Source: Bettongia penicillata ogilbyi
Lineage: Eukaryota; Chordata; Mammalia; Diprotodontia; Potoroidae
DNA length: 64,000 bases
Direction: 5' to 3'
Assembly: GCA_023548195.1 (NCBI GenBank)
Contig: JAJHZJ010000808.1
Span: 514,309 to 578,308 of the forward strand
In this document: positions 46,985 through 55,925 of the stretch, piece by piece
How positions within the stretch are numbered: the first letter of the stretch is position 1
Layout: every line of letters starts with the position of its first letter
Position numbers and translations under genes: made by a program
The notes under the pieces: generated by a model
The model's input: only the letters and a program-made list of their open reading frames with translations
The model's database searches: none
What the model was told of the DNA's origin: nothing

Positions 46985-47555
46985 GAGTACCCCAATAGGG
47001 GGCCTACTATCACAGATTCTTAGATCTGAATTCATAAAAGGAAAGGCAAGTTTTGAGGGATTAACAATCACTTTAATCAAGCACACATATCATTCAGTTG
47101 GTTTAGGGGGACAAGTCAGCACCCTGGACTTCCGAGAAAATACAGAGAAATCTAAAGCAAAAGACAGCACTTCCAAACAGTAAGCACTACATACATCACA
47201 ATTTAACAGACAGGTCCAACTGTCTGACCATCATTACCAGAGAGGGAAGCACCAATATCAGGGTTTTCAAAACTGGGGGCTCCCTAGAGACCTCCCAGAG
47301 TCTCCTCTGGCACACTAAGTAAACTTCTTCCAAAAACTCAGCCCCAAAGTAAAACCTCACCCTCAGAGTGAGGTTTGCCCACTGTTCAGAGCCAGAGGGC
47401 AAGACTCTCTGACCTAGTGTCTCAATAGAAAAAATAAAAGGTACTTGGGGCCCTCCTACAAAACAACTCCCTTAATCAAGCTTCCCTCAATGCGCAGGCC
47501 CATCATGAATGGAGAAGATCTTCTCTAATCACATTCAGAGGCATTATACTTCCTG
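46985..47555 (-). mobile_element. LTR-like repeat, copy 2 (minus strand)
   Basis: Reverse complement of the family seen at 44578-45118. The minus strand carries aagcttgattaagggagttg, gaggttttactttggggctg, ttggtgcttccctctctggt, gtcagacagttggac, gattgttaatccctcaaaac and agatctaagaatctgtgata in the same order. About 1.9 kb separates the two copies, with no internal retroviral coding sequence between them. Confidence 0.55.
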
Positions 47556-47589
47556 ATTATGCTAAAACAAAAACAGCAAAAAAACCTAC

Positions 47590-47700
47590 TTTGCTTGGAC
47601 TTACAAGTCACCACCCTAATTCAGGCCTCCCCATCTCTTCTTGTCTGGACTCTTGTAGTAGTCTCCTAATTAATATTCCTATCTCCTGTTACTCCCCTTC
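47590..47700 (+). mobile_element. L2 LINE segment
   Basis: gtcaccaccctaattcaggc, cttgtctggactcttgtagt agtctcctaattaatattcc corresponds to the L2 block 'tcgcctggactattgcaatagcctcctaactggtctcc'. Confidence 0.6.
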
Positions 47701-47707
47701 TCTAGTT

Positions 47708-47711
47708 TCTT

Positions 47712-47799
<88 letters not shown>

Positions 47800-47945
47800 T
47801 CTCTCTCCTTCCCAACTCCCTCCCTCCTCCTTTTTCCTTCGCTACTCCCTCCCTCTCTCTTCCTCCTTCCCTCTCTTCTTTCTCTGACTTCTTTCCTTCT
47901 GTCTCTCCATGTCTCTCTGTCTCTTGCTTTCTCTCTCTCCTTTTA
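47708..47945. repeat. (CT)n microsatellite and pyrimidine tract
   Basis: Almost pure CT to about 47810, then a degenerate CTT/CCT tract to 47945. It yields serine/leucine and arginine/glutamate runs in overlapping frames of 98 and 84 codons, which are not genes. Confidence 0.95.
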
Positions 47946-48179
47946 GAAAGGGGCATTTATTAGGATGGTACAGTAACAACAGTTGGTATAAAACATTCTA
48001 GCAAAAATATGTCACTCTCTCACAACTATATAGTCTATGGGAAAGTTGATTCACCCTTAGAAAACACATGTGGAGAAAAGGGATAAGTCACAACTTAAGG
48101 GAGTGCTTTTGTAAAATCTTCAAAATGTCTCTATAAGTACAGGATAGATTTCTGCTAGTCTCTGTGTAAAACCTTAAGT

Positions 48180-48915
48180 CTTCCTTTCCTCATCACATGC
48201 AGTCTATTCTCAGTTTCCAATACAGACATTGTTATCAGCTGTTGCTCTCCCAGGACAGTGCTATGATGCTACAGAAAAAGAAGTCCAAAATATTCCTGGC
48301 TCTTTGAAAGCCACAAGGGGTGGGAGAAGAAGTAAAGGGATTCCCTTTCCTGCCTCTACCAAGTGTTTCTTCCTAAGGGGTTTCATTGGAAGGCTGCCTT
48401 CCTGACTCATTCATAACTCGAAACTCTCCAATGGTTTTAGATAGCTGCCAAAATGGTTATTTCTAAAACACGATCTAACCATATCATTCCACTCTTCAAG
48501 AAGTATCGTTGGCTCTCCAATGCCACTAAGATAAAGTAACATAAATTAGTCCCAACCCACTTTTGCATTTTTCATGCTGGGTTCCAGCCAGACTGATGTA
48601 CTTGAGTGCTCCAACTCCTCCTCCTTTGCAAAGAACAATAAATAATGCGATTTCCTAGCTATTAGATTTACTAAGTTTTACTGAGTTTCCACCCCCCACA
48701 CAAGCCCTTTCTTAACTACGTTCTCCTTCCCAAGTTGTGTGGCTATTCTGGTCAAGCTACTTGTCTGATTTTCTTTATCTATGTACATCTCATAATACCT
48801 ATTAGGAAGTAAACTTAAGGAGAGGTACTTTTTCATTTCTGTCTGTTTTCCCAATATCTGGTACAATCCCTTGTTCATATTACATGCTTATAAGCCATTG
48901 TTGAAAGAATGAATA
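48180..48915 (+). mobile_element. L2 LINE 3' region
   Basis: gatctaaccatatcattcca, aagtatcgttggctctccaa tgccactaagataaagtaac, ttgcatttttcatgctgggt and, at the end, ggtacaatcccttgttcata with gttgaaagaatgaataaa. Together with 47590-47700 it forms one L2 copy interrupted by the CT tract and about 230 bp of unassigned DNA. Confidence 0.6.
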
Positions 48916-49169
48916 AATCAAGGTGTTAGAGCCATGACTCGTAACCAACTCTAGTGATTCCAGAGGTAGAGATTTTCCCACTATGCCAATGCTGTGTGCT
49001 CCATGGTGGGAATGACTGACTCAGGTTTCTTACTCAGTCTGTTTCCACCATCCACAGGCAGATGAATGGGCAATGTAAGAACCTCCCTGACCCTTTTTGC
49101 CCAGCCTAAACAATATTGACCCTTCTCCAATCTTATGAGAAACATATGTAGGAAGGGAAAGAACAAGCA
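48916..49169. other. unassigned sequence
   Basis: No gene or repeat that I can support. Confidence 0.45.
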
Positions 49170-49415
49170 TATAAGTTCCTATTATGTGCCACCGAGCACT
49201 TTAAAATTGTTATTAAAATTATTTATAATTATCTCCTTTGGTCTTTATAACCACTATGTGAGGTAAGTACTGCTATTACTCCCAGTTTACAGCTGAGGAA
49301 ACCCAATGGTCAAGTGACTTCCTCAGGGTCACCCAACTAGTAAAGTTCTGACAGATTTGAACTCAGGTCTTCCTGATTCCAGACTTGGTGCTTTATCCAT
49401 GGCATCAGGTAACTC
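49170..49415 (-). mobile_element. MIR-type SINE, minus strand
   Basis: taagttcctattatgtgcca, tgaggtaagtactgctatta ctcccagtttacagctgagg, ctcagggtcacccaactagt, ttgaactcaggtcttcctga and gctttatccatggcatcagg. Confidence 0.8.
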
Positions 49416-49564
49416 TCTCTTAACCTATTAATTCATAAACGGACTAAGCAGAAAACCTTGTAACTCACAAAAAGACTAACCAGAATACTGGGCGTACTAA
49501 CAAAATCTCAAACCACAGAAATTCAAAGCTGAGAGTAACCTCAAAAGTCATCTAGTTCTTGACA

Positions 49565-49745
49565 TAGATGTCTGTTACGATTGTTGTTCTGTCATTTCAT
49601 TGTGTCTAACTCGGTTATCACTTTGGGGATCTTTTGGGCAAAGATACTGGAGTGGTTTGCCATTTTCTTCTCCAGTTCATTTTTCATATGAGGACATAGA
49701 CAAACAGGGTTATGTGACTTGCCGAGTATCACAAAGCTAGTAGTT
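49565..49745 (-). mobile_element. tRNA-derived marsupial SINE, first part (split by HAL1)
   Basis: Complement tail and core: tgttgttctgtcatttcatt, gtctaactcggttatcactt, gcaaagatactggagtggtt and gacttgccgagtatcac. It stops at aagctagtagtt, where HAL1 B begins, and resumes after it at 52118. Confidence 0.85.
49737..49745. repeat. left target-site duplication of HAL1 B
   Basis: ctagtagtt, identical to 52118-52126. The flanking four bases also nearly agree (aaag versus aaaa). Confidence 0.85.
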
Positions 49746-52117
49746 GGGGGGTGGAGCCAAGATTGCGGGATAGAAAGATGCACATACTCTAGCTCTTCCC
49801 CCACAGCCCATAAAATGCCTGTAAATAAAAACTCTCAACAAATTTAAGAGCAGCAGAAGCCACAAGAAGCCTCTCTTACGTGATTTTCAAAGTCCTTTTT
49901 GAGCTCTTCTATGGCCTAGGATTATTGCATATTTATTTTGGAAGTTTTGGATGCAGAAGCCTTGACTTTTATGTCATCCTCTAAAGGTAAACATTGTGGA
50001 GAAAGATTTCTAGCCCAGGGTGACTTGGAAGGCCAACAAGAAAGGTCTTTCACATGGGGATGTGGAGCAAAGCCCAGCCCAACCTTGGCCACATGGGTGG
50101 GGAGGAGGACCAGAGCAGGACTTTGGAGCAGAATCACCAGAAGTTGCAGTTCACAGATCCCTCAACCCACAGGCACCAAAGGCAGCTTCAAAGATCAGTG
50201 AGAGAGCTTTTTTACCTCTGTGGAAAAGGAGCAGGGTCCTCCCCTACCCCCAGCTCCAGGCAGCAGCAGTGGCAGTGGCACTGGTACCACTGACAGCAGC
50301 AGTGGGCTGAGGCTTCAGTGGCTAGGTAGGCAGCAGCCAGCTTCCATTGTTGGATAAAGCACCTGGGGGAATTGAGTAGTTGATCTGAACCTCAACCAGG
50401 AGCCAGGCCAGGGAGTAAACAAACTTCTCTTCCTTGATTGTACCACCTTGGAGGTACTGAGAACTTACAGGCCTCCAGAGTTTACCTTCCTCTTGCCAAA
50501 AGACCCAAAAGTCAAGTAACTGGTTGGGAAAATGCCCAAAAAAGGGGAAAAAAATAAGACTATAGAAGGTTACTTTCTTGGTGAACAGGTATTCTCTCCC
50601 ATCCTTTTGAATGAGGAAGAATAATATTTACCCTCAGGGGATGACATAAAAGTCAAGGCTTCTGTATCCAAAACTTCCAAAATAAATCTACAATAGTCCC
50701 AAGCCATGGAAGAGCTCAAAAAGGACTTTGAAAATCACATAAGAGAGGTGGAGGAAAACTTGGGAAGAGAAATGAGAGTGATACAAGAAAATCATGAAAA
50801 GTGAGTCAACAGCTTGCTAAAGGAGACCCAAAAAAATGTTGAAGAAAATAACACCTTTAAAAATAGACTAACTCAATTGGAAAAAGAGGTATGAAAAGTC
50901 AATGAGGAGAAGAAGGTTTTAAAAAGCAGAATTAATTAGCCAAATGGAAAAAGAGGTTCAAAAGCTCACTGAAGAAAATAGTTGTTTAAAAATGAGAGTG
51001 GAGTTCAGGGAAGCTAATAACTTTATGAGAAACCAAAAAATTACAAATCAAAACCAAAAGAATGAAAAAATAGAAGATAATGTGAAATATCTCATTGGAA
51101 AAACAACTGACTGGGAAAATAGATCCAGGAGAGACAATTTTAAAATTATGAGACTACCTGAAAGCCATGATCAAAAACAGGAGCCTAGACATCATCTTTC
51201 ATGAAATTATCAAGGAAAACTGCCCTGACATTCTAGAACCAGAGGGTAAAATAAATATTGAAAGAGTCCACCAATCACCTCCTGAAAAAGATCCAAAAAG
51301 AGAAACTCTTAGAACATTGTAGCCAAATTCCAGAGCCAGGTCAAGGGGGAAAAATATTGCAAATAGCTAGAAAGAAACAATTCGAGAATTGTAGAAATAT
51401 AATCAAGATAACACAGGCTCTGGCAACTTCTACATTAAGGGATCGAAGGGCCTGGAATAGAGTAAAGCTTACTCTGATCACATTTGGCTCAAGGAAGGAA
51501 CAATATGCACTCTCACTTTGGTATCTTACACTACAGGAAAGTAGGGGAGAAGGGGATAAACAGGATGGGGGGGATGATGGAAGGGAGGGCAAATGGGAGG
51601 AGGGAGCAATTAGAAGTAAGCACTCTTGGGGAAGGACAAGGTCAAAAGAGAATAGAAGAAATGCGGGACAGGGTGGGATGGAAGGAAATAGAGTTAGTCT
51701 TACACAATATGACTATTATGGAAGTCATTTGCAAAAGTACACATATATAGCCTATATTGAATTGCTTACCTTATCAGTGGGGATGGGTGGGGAGGGAGGA
51801 AAGAAGAGAAGTTGGAACTCAAAAGTTTTAGGAACAAATGTTGAGAATGTTTTTTTGCATGCCACTGGGAAACAAGAAATTCAGGTAAAGGGGTATAGAA
51901 ATTTGTCTTGCCCTATAGGACAAGAGAGAAGATGGGGATAAGGGAAGGGAGGGGTGTTAGAAGGGAGGGCACATTGGTGGAAGGGGCAATCAGAATGCAA
52001 AGCGTTTTGGGACCAGGGGAGGGGAGAGATGGGGAGAAAATTTGAAACTCAAAATTTTGTGGAAATAGATGTTGAAAACTTAAATAAATTTTAAAAAAAC
52101 TAAAATAAAAAACAAAA
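49746..52117 (+). mobile_element. HAL1 (half-L1) retrotransposon, copy B, full-length with target duplication
   Basis: It starts ggggggtggagccaagattg, continues through the 5' UTR (agctcttcccccacagccca), a broken ORF1 from ATG 50532, and a purine-rich 3' region, and ends in an A-rich tail (ttttaaaaaaactaaaataa). The same 5' and 3' ends as copy A define the element. ORF2 is absent. Relative to copy A it lacks roughly 0.6 kb between the ORF1 C-terminal part and the 3' region. A 9-bp direct repeat and the split SINE establish the exact ends, so this is one insertion event of 2,372 bp. Confidence 0.88.
50532..51458 (+). pseudogene. HAL1 B ORF1 (L1 ORF1p-like), broken
   Basis: The ATG at 50532 opens with MPKKGEKNKTIEGYFLGEQV, matching copy A's frame, but a C-to-T change makes a TAA stop at 50622. 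Downstream are the coiled coil (50944-51204, with KEVQKLTEENSCLKMRV) and the RRM-like domain start RRDNFKIMRLPESHD. A frameshift near 51200 precedes the C-terminal domain remnant, which reads in shifted frames and ends RDRRAWN at about 51458, where copy B jumps to the 3' region. The expected protein would bind L1-type RNA as a trimer; this copy is inactive. Confidence 0.78.
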
Positions 52118-52126
52118 CTAGTAGTT
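52118..52126. repeat. right target-site duplication of HAL1 B
   Basis: ctagtagtt, identical to 49737-49745, after the A-rich end of HAL1 B. Confidence 0.85.
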
Positions 52127-52205
52127 TTCTGAGGTCAAATTTGAATACAGATCTTCCTGAATCCAAGCATAGTACCATGTCCGTGATGCCAACTAGCTGC
52201 CCCAA
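52118..52205 (-). mobile_element. tRNA-derived marsupial SINE, second part (split by HAL1)
   Basis: tgaggtcaaatttgaataca gatcttcctgaatccaagca, then the head complement ccaactagctgcccca. It completes the SINE started at 49565. Confidence 0.85.
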
Positions 52206-52369
52206 TGCCTACTAAGACACTCCCCAAATACCCATCTAGCCTCTACTTGTATATCTTAAATTACAGAGGACTCATTGCTTCATTAGAAAAAGTCTCAAAT
52301 ACTTCTAACAAGTAATGGAACCAGAGCAAAATTAAGAAAAAAATGTCATTACATATAACCAATAAAATA
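52206..52369. other. unassigned, possible CR1/L3 shred
   Basis: cccatctagcctctacttgt and gactcattgcttcattag resemble the CR1/L3 antisense entry, too short to be sure. Confidence 0.35.
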
Positions 52370-52577
52370 ATGTGATGTAGTTAGAGTACTTCAATGAAAT
52401 CAACATGAGCTGAGTTGAATCCTGCTTTAGATGTTTATTAACTATGTAGATCTGGACAAATAATTTGATGTCTGTGGGCCTCACTGTCTGTATCTGTAAA
52501 ATGAGTGGGGTAGATTTGATGGCATCTAAGGTAATGTAGAAAGTAAGATGAGTTTTCTATCTGTTCAGCTTTAAATC
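52370..52577 (+). mobile_element. MIR-type SINE
   Basis: gatgtagttagagtacttca, gagttgaatcctgctttaga, tctgtatctgtaaaatgagt and gctttaaatctatgacc. Confidence 0.7.
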
Positions 52578-52735
52578 TATGACCTACAAGTCAACTGGAT
52601 TCCGATGGCTCTGGAGGAGAAGTGAGGCTGGTGACCTGCACAGCCCTCCCTCACTCAAAACAAAGTCAAGTGCAAGTCATGTCATCATTTCTCTCATGGC
52701 ATGGTCTTCTTTGGCAATGAGGGATGAACACAATG
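52578..52735 (-). mobile_element. RTE-associated SINE, minus strand
   Basis: Complement of the 3284-3490 family: ggattccgatggctctggag gagaagtgaggctggtgacc, agtgcaagtcatgtcatcat and catggtcttctttggcaatg agggatgaacac. Confidence 0.65.
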
Positions 52736-52754
52736 ACCCTGTGGGATGTTTTAT

Positions 52755-52970
52755 ACTACAGTTAGGTGATGCAGTCAATAGAGTGTCAGGCCTGAAGTCA
52801 GGAAGACTCCTCTTCCTAGGCAAGATACTTAACTCCGTTTACCTCAGTTTACTCACGTGTAAAATAAGCTGGAGAAGGAATTAGCAAATCACTTCAGTAT
52901 CTTTGCCAAGAAAACCCCTAATGGAGTCACAAAGGATGTGACACTGCTGAAAAATGGTCCAGCAACAATA
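52755..52970 (+). mobile_element. tRNA-derived marsupial SINE
   Basis: agttaggtgatgcagtcaat agagtgtcaggcctgaagtc, cctcagtttactcacgtgta, gctggagaaggaattagcaa and gccaagaaaacccctaatgg. It lacks part of the core. Confidence 0.85.
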
Positions 52971-53689
52971 AATGGTTGTTTTGGATTGAGACCCTGATTT
53001 AAACGCATCAAGATAGGAAAAGGTAGGCCTTTAATCTCTTCAAATTTCCTAGGCATTCCAATCCAGTTCTTGGTTTGTGGTAAATACAAAGGAAGAGAAA
53101 GAATAAATGGCTCCTTAGAGAACATGGGAGAATGGAAAAGAATGAGGCAAGATAGGATACATTAATTTTCTTTTTACATCTGACAATGCAAATGCAGTAC
53201 ATGTGTCTTTATTGTACCTACTTCACGGACTAAATTTAGAATGAGCACAAATAGCTAAAAATTCTTATTTCGAGAGCATTTTTCTCAAACTGTGAAGATT
53301 GTATTTTTTTAAAATGGATGAGTCAAAGGATGTCAGTGTGAGTCACCAACAAGTAGAGAATAGAAATGCCAATTTCAATCTGCAAGATACTGACAGTTTT
53401 AATAAACATTTATAAAACACAACTATCTGTACCATAACATGCAGTAGGAGGAAGATGTAGCTCGGAGTTTTCTCTTCCTTAGAAAGTTTGTGAGTCTGAG
53501 AAGTCTAAAGAAGAAATTGGTAAGGAACTATTCCTAGAGTGGTACAGGGCCAAATTTTACTGTCAGATCTCTTTGCTTAGCAATATTGTGTAAGGGAAAT
53601 CTGGTTGGTAAATGGTAGAGTATATGAGGGTTTTTACCTTGGGTTATGTTATGGATCTGATTTGGAAATAGCTAGATTAATTACTATTA
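52971..53689. other. unassigned sequence
   Basis: No gene or repeat that I can support. Confidence 0.5.
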
Positions 53690-53935
53690 TTTATATGATG
53701 GAAATTGTCAGCATCATCACACTAATTCACAAAATGCTTTACTCAAAACAAGTTAGTAAAGTTATAGGTAATTCAGGAATTATTATTCCCTTTTCTGTAG
53801 ATAAGAAACTGAAGCTACAGGAGGTAAGTAATTGGACTCAGGTCATATGGTAAGTGGCAGAGCCCCGACTTGAAGTCAAGCCATCTAATTCCTAGTCTGA
53901 AAGTCTTTCTAGTGCACTGCACTGCCTCTCAGTGT
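53690..53935 (-). mobile_element. MIR-type SINE, minus strand
   Basis: ttccttttctgtagataagaa region, gacttgaagtcaagccatct, agtgcactgcactgcctctc and a decayed tail from about 53700. Confidence 0.7.
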
Positions 53936-53944
53936 AATCAACTT

Positions 53945-54145
53945 GATACAAATGATAAATATATATTTATAAATATTAAATTATAATCTACATATAATTA
54001 AATATAAATGTAAATTATAAATTAAATATAAATATATATATTTTATTATTATATATTATATATATTATATTATTATATTATATATAAATAAATAAAAATA
54101 AATCATAAATTAAATATAAATATAAATACATATAATATGTATGTA
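53945..54145. repeat. AT-rich low-complexity tract
   Basis: Almost only A and T, built from variations of aaatataaat and tatatta; many short self-complementary stretches. Confidence 0.9.
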
Positions 54146-54194
54146 AGTGTATAATTCTTGAGACAGTTGAAGTGCAGCAGGTACAGGGAAGTGG

Positions 54195-54265
54195 GGAAGG
54201 AAATGGCAAATCACTTCAGTATCTTTGACAAGAAAATACCTAATGCTGTCACAAAGGAGAAAGAA
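54195..54265 (+). mobile_element. tRNA-derived marsupial SINE, 3' tail only
   Basis: gaaggaaatggcaaatcact tcagtatctttgacaagaaa atacctaatgctgtcacaaa. The head is replaced by the AT-rich tract. Confidence 0.7.
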
Positions 54266-54284
54266 CAAATGAGATTAGTATAGA

Positions 54285-54375
54285 TTACAAGCATTCGTTA
54301 AGTACTTACTATGTTCCAGGCAGTGTGCTAAGTCGTAGGGATAAAAAGAACAAAAATTGAAACAGAAACTTTTAA
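54285..54375 (+). mobile_element. old interspersed repeat (L2/MIR-related)
   Basis: ttaagtacttactatgttcc aggcagtgtgctaagtcgta gggata, as at 22115. Confidence 0.55.
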
Positions 54376-54579
54376 CAAATCACTTACGGTTACAAAAAAA
54401 TGTGCACATGTTAAATTTTTAGAAAGACATAATCAAGTGGAAGGAATTATACATTCCAAGTTCACTAGCTTTTAAAAAATAGAATATATCACCATGTCAC
54501 AAATGAATATCCCAAAATATCTTTGAGAAGTCAACAAATAAACTTTAGTAAAACCAAATCACAGACAAATCTTTTAATA

Positions 54580-54805
54580 AAAATAATAACTAGCATTTAC
54601 GTAGCACTTTAAAGTTCTCAAAGTATTCTACAAATATCTCCATGCAACAGCTCTGAAGCTAAGTTCTATCCCCATTTTGTAGATGAGGAAACTGACACAG
54701 AAAGGTTAAATGACTTGGCCAAGATTACGCATTAGTAATAACCTGAAATCAAGTATGAACGCCAGAAACATTTACTCTATCTACTCTACTATTTAGCTGC
54801 TTCTA
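54580..54805 (-). mobile_element. MIR-type SINE, minus strand
   Basis: actagcatttacgtagcact ttaaagttctcaaagtattc, tatccccattttgtagatga ggaaactgac, gacttggccaagattacgca and a head piece tatttagctgctt. Confidence 0.8.
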
Positions 54806-54814
54806 ATGATTCAG

Positions 54815-55080
54815 AGGGGTAGCTAGATGGTAGATGAATGGAGAGGCCAATGGACACAGCACTATGTTTGGATTCAGGGAGACCTGTATTCGAATGTGAC
54901 CTAGACAACTACTAGCTTTGTGACCCTGGGTGAGTCACATAAGTCTGTTTGCCCCTCAGTTTCTTCATCTGCAAAATATGCTGGAGAAGGAAATGGCAAA
55001 GCACTCCAGTATCTTCATCAAAAAAACTCACAAAGGGCCAACAAGGATTCAAATAGAATGAAGCGAATGAAAAACAATAG
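54815..55080 (+). mobile_element. tRNA-derived marsupial SINE
   Basis: ggggtagctagatggtag, a small extra gatgaatggagaggcca, ggattcagggagacctgtat, tgaccctgggtgagtcacat, ctggagaaggaaatggcaaa and aatgaagcgaatgaaaaaca. The short duplication near the head (tagatggtagatgaatgga) is individual to this copy. Confidence 0.85.
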
Positions 55081-55237
55081 TAGACATCTATGTCAAGAAC
55101 TTGATGACTTTGAGGTTACTCTCAGCTTTGAATTTCTATGGTTTGACATTTTATTAGTACGCACAGCACCCTGGTTAGTCTTTTTTGTGTTACAAGGTTT
55201 TCTGCTTAGTTCTTTCATGACTGAACATATTAACAGA

Positions 55238-55330
55238 CCACCTAGCTGGTGCCATGGATAAAGCACTGAATCTAGAATCAGGAAAACCTGAGTTCAAATC
55301 TGTGTCAGACATTTACTAGTTTTATCACCA
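55238..55330 (+). mobile_element. tRNA-derived marsupial SINE, 5' part
   Basis: accacctagctggtgccatg gataaagcactgaatctaga atcaggaaaacctgagttca aatctgtgtcag; it breaks off after the core start. Confidence 0.75.
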
Positions 55331-55559
55331 GAGTCTTGCTATCAGATGATAATATCCCTCATCCCCAGCATAGCAACTCAGTATTGATAGATAAAAAACC
55401 CAAACAGTTAGTCATGGGAGGCTGGTATCTTCTCAGAACATGGGGCAAAACAGAATAACTCTCTCCTACTCCCCATCCTTATCCCTCTTTACTTTCGATT
55501 GTGAAGAAAATAGGCTGTCCATGGTAGGTAGTAGCGGAAACACTAGTGGAAGCAGTAAA

Positions 55560-55925
55560 AGAATATTCCTATCAAGATTGAAGACAGTTGTCACTTCACT
55601 CATTAAAAGAGCTTCTAGACTCATGATAAAAAAAATTCCATCCACATCAGAGAAATACGGAGTCTGAATGCAGATCAAAGCATGCTATTTGCCCTTTTTT
55701 GTTTTGTTTTTTCTTTCTCATATTTCCTCTCATTCAGTCTAATTCTCCTCTACAACGTGAATAATGTGAAAATATTTTAATAAGAGTGTATATGTAGAGC
55801 CTACATCAGATTGCATGCCATTTTAGGGAGAGGGCCAGGAAGGGAGGAATAGAAAATTTAAAACTTATGGAAGTGAATTTTAACAACTAAAAAATTAATT
55901 AATTGAAAAGTAATTCTACAGGCAT
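55560..55925 (+). mobile_element. L1 3' UTR remnant
   Basis: gagcttctagactcatgata, gagtctgaatgcagatcaaa gcatgctatttg, tacaacgtgaataatgtgaa and atgccattttagggagaggg match the L1 3' UTRs at 4.6 and 18.3 kb. There is no coding part. Confidence 0.7.

Noticed and set aside
44578..47555. A complete endogenous retrovirus bounded by two LTRs
   Set aside because: The two LTR-like copies are in opposite orientation, and no gag, pol or env-like sequence lies between them.
47591..47956. Serine/leucine-rich and arginine/glutamate-rich frames on opposite strands
   Set aside because: Both are translations of the (CT)n tract.
53605..53853. 82-codon frame MVNGRVYEGFYLG...
   Set aside because: Its second half runs into a minus-strand MIR, so the frame is not a conserved gene.
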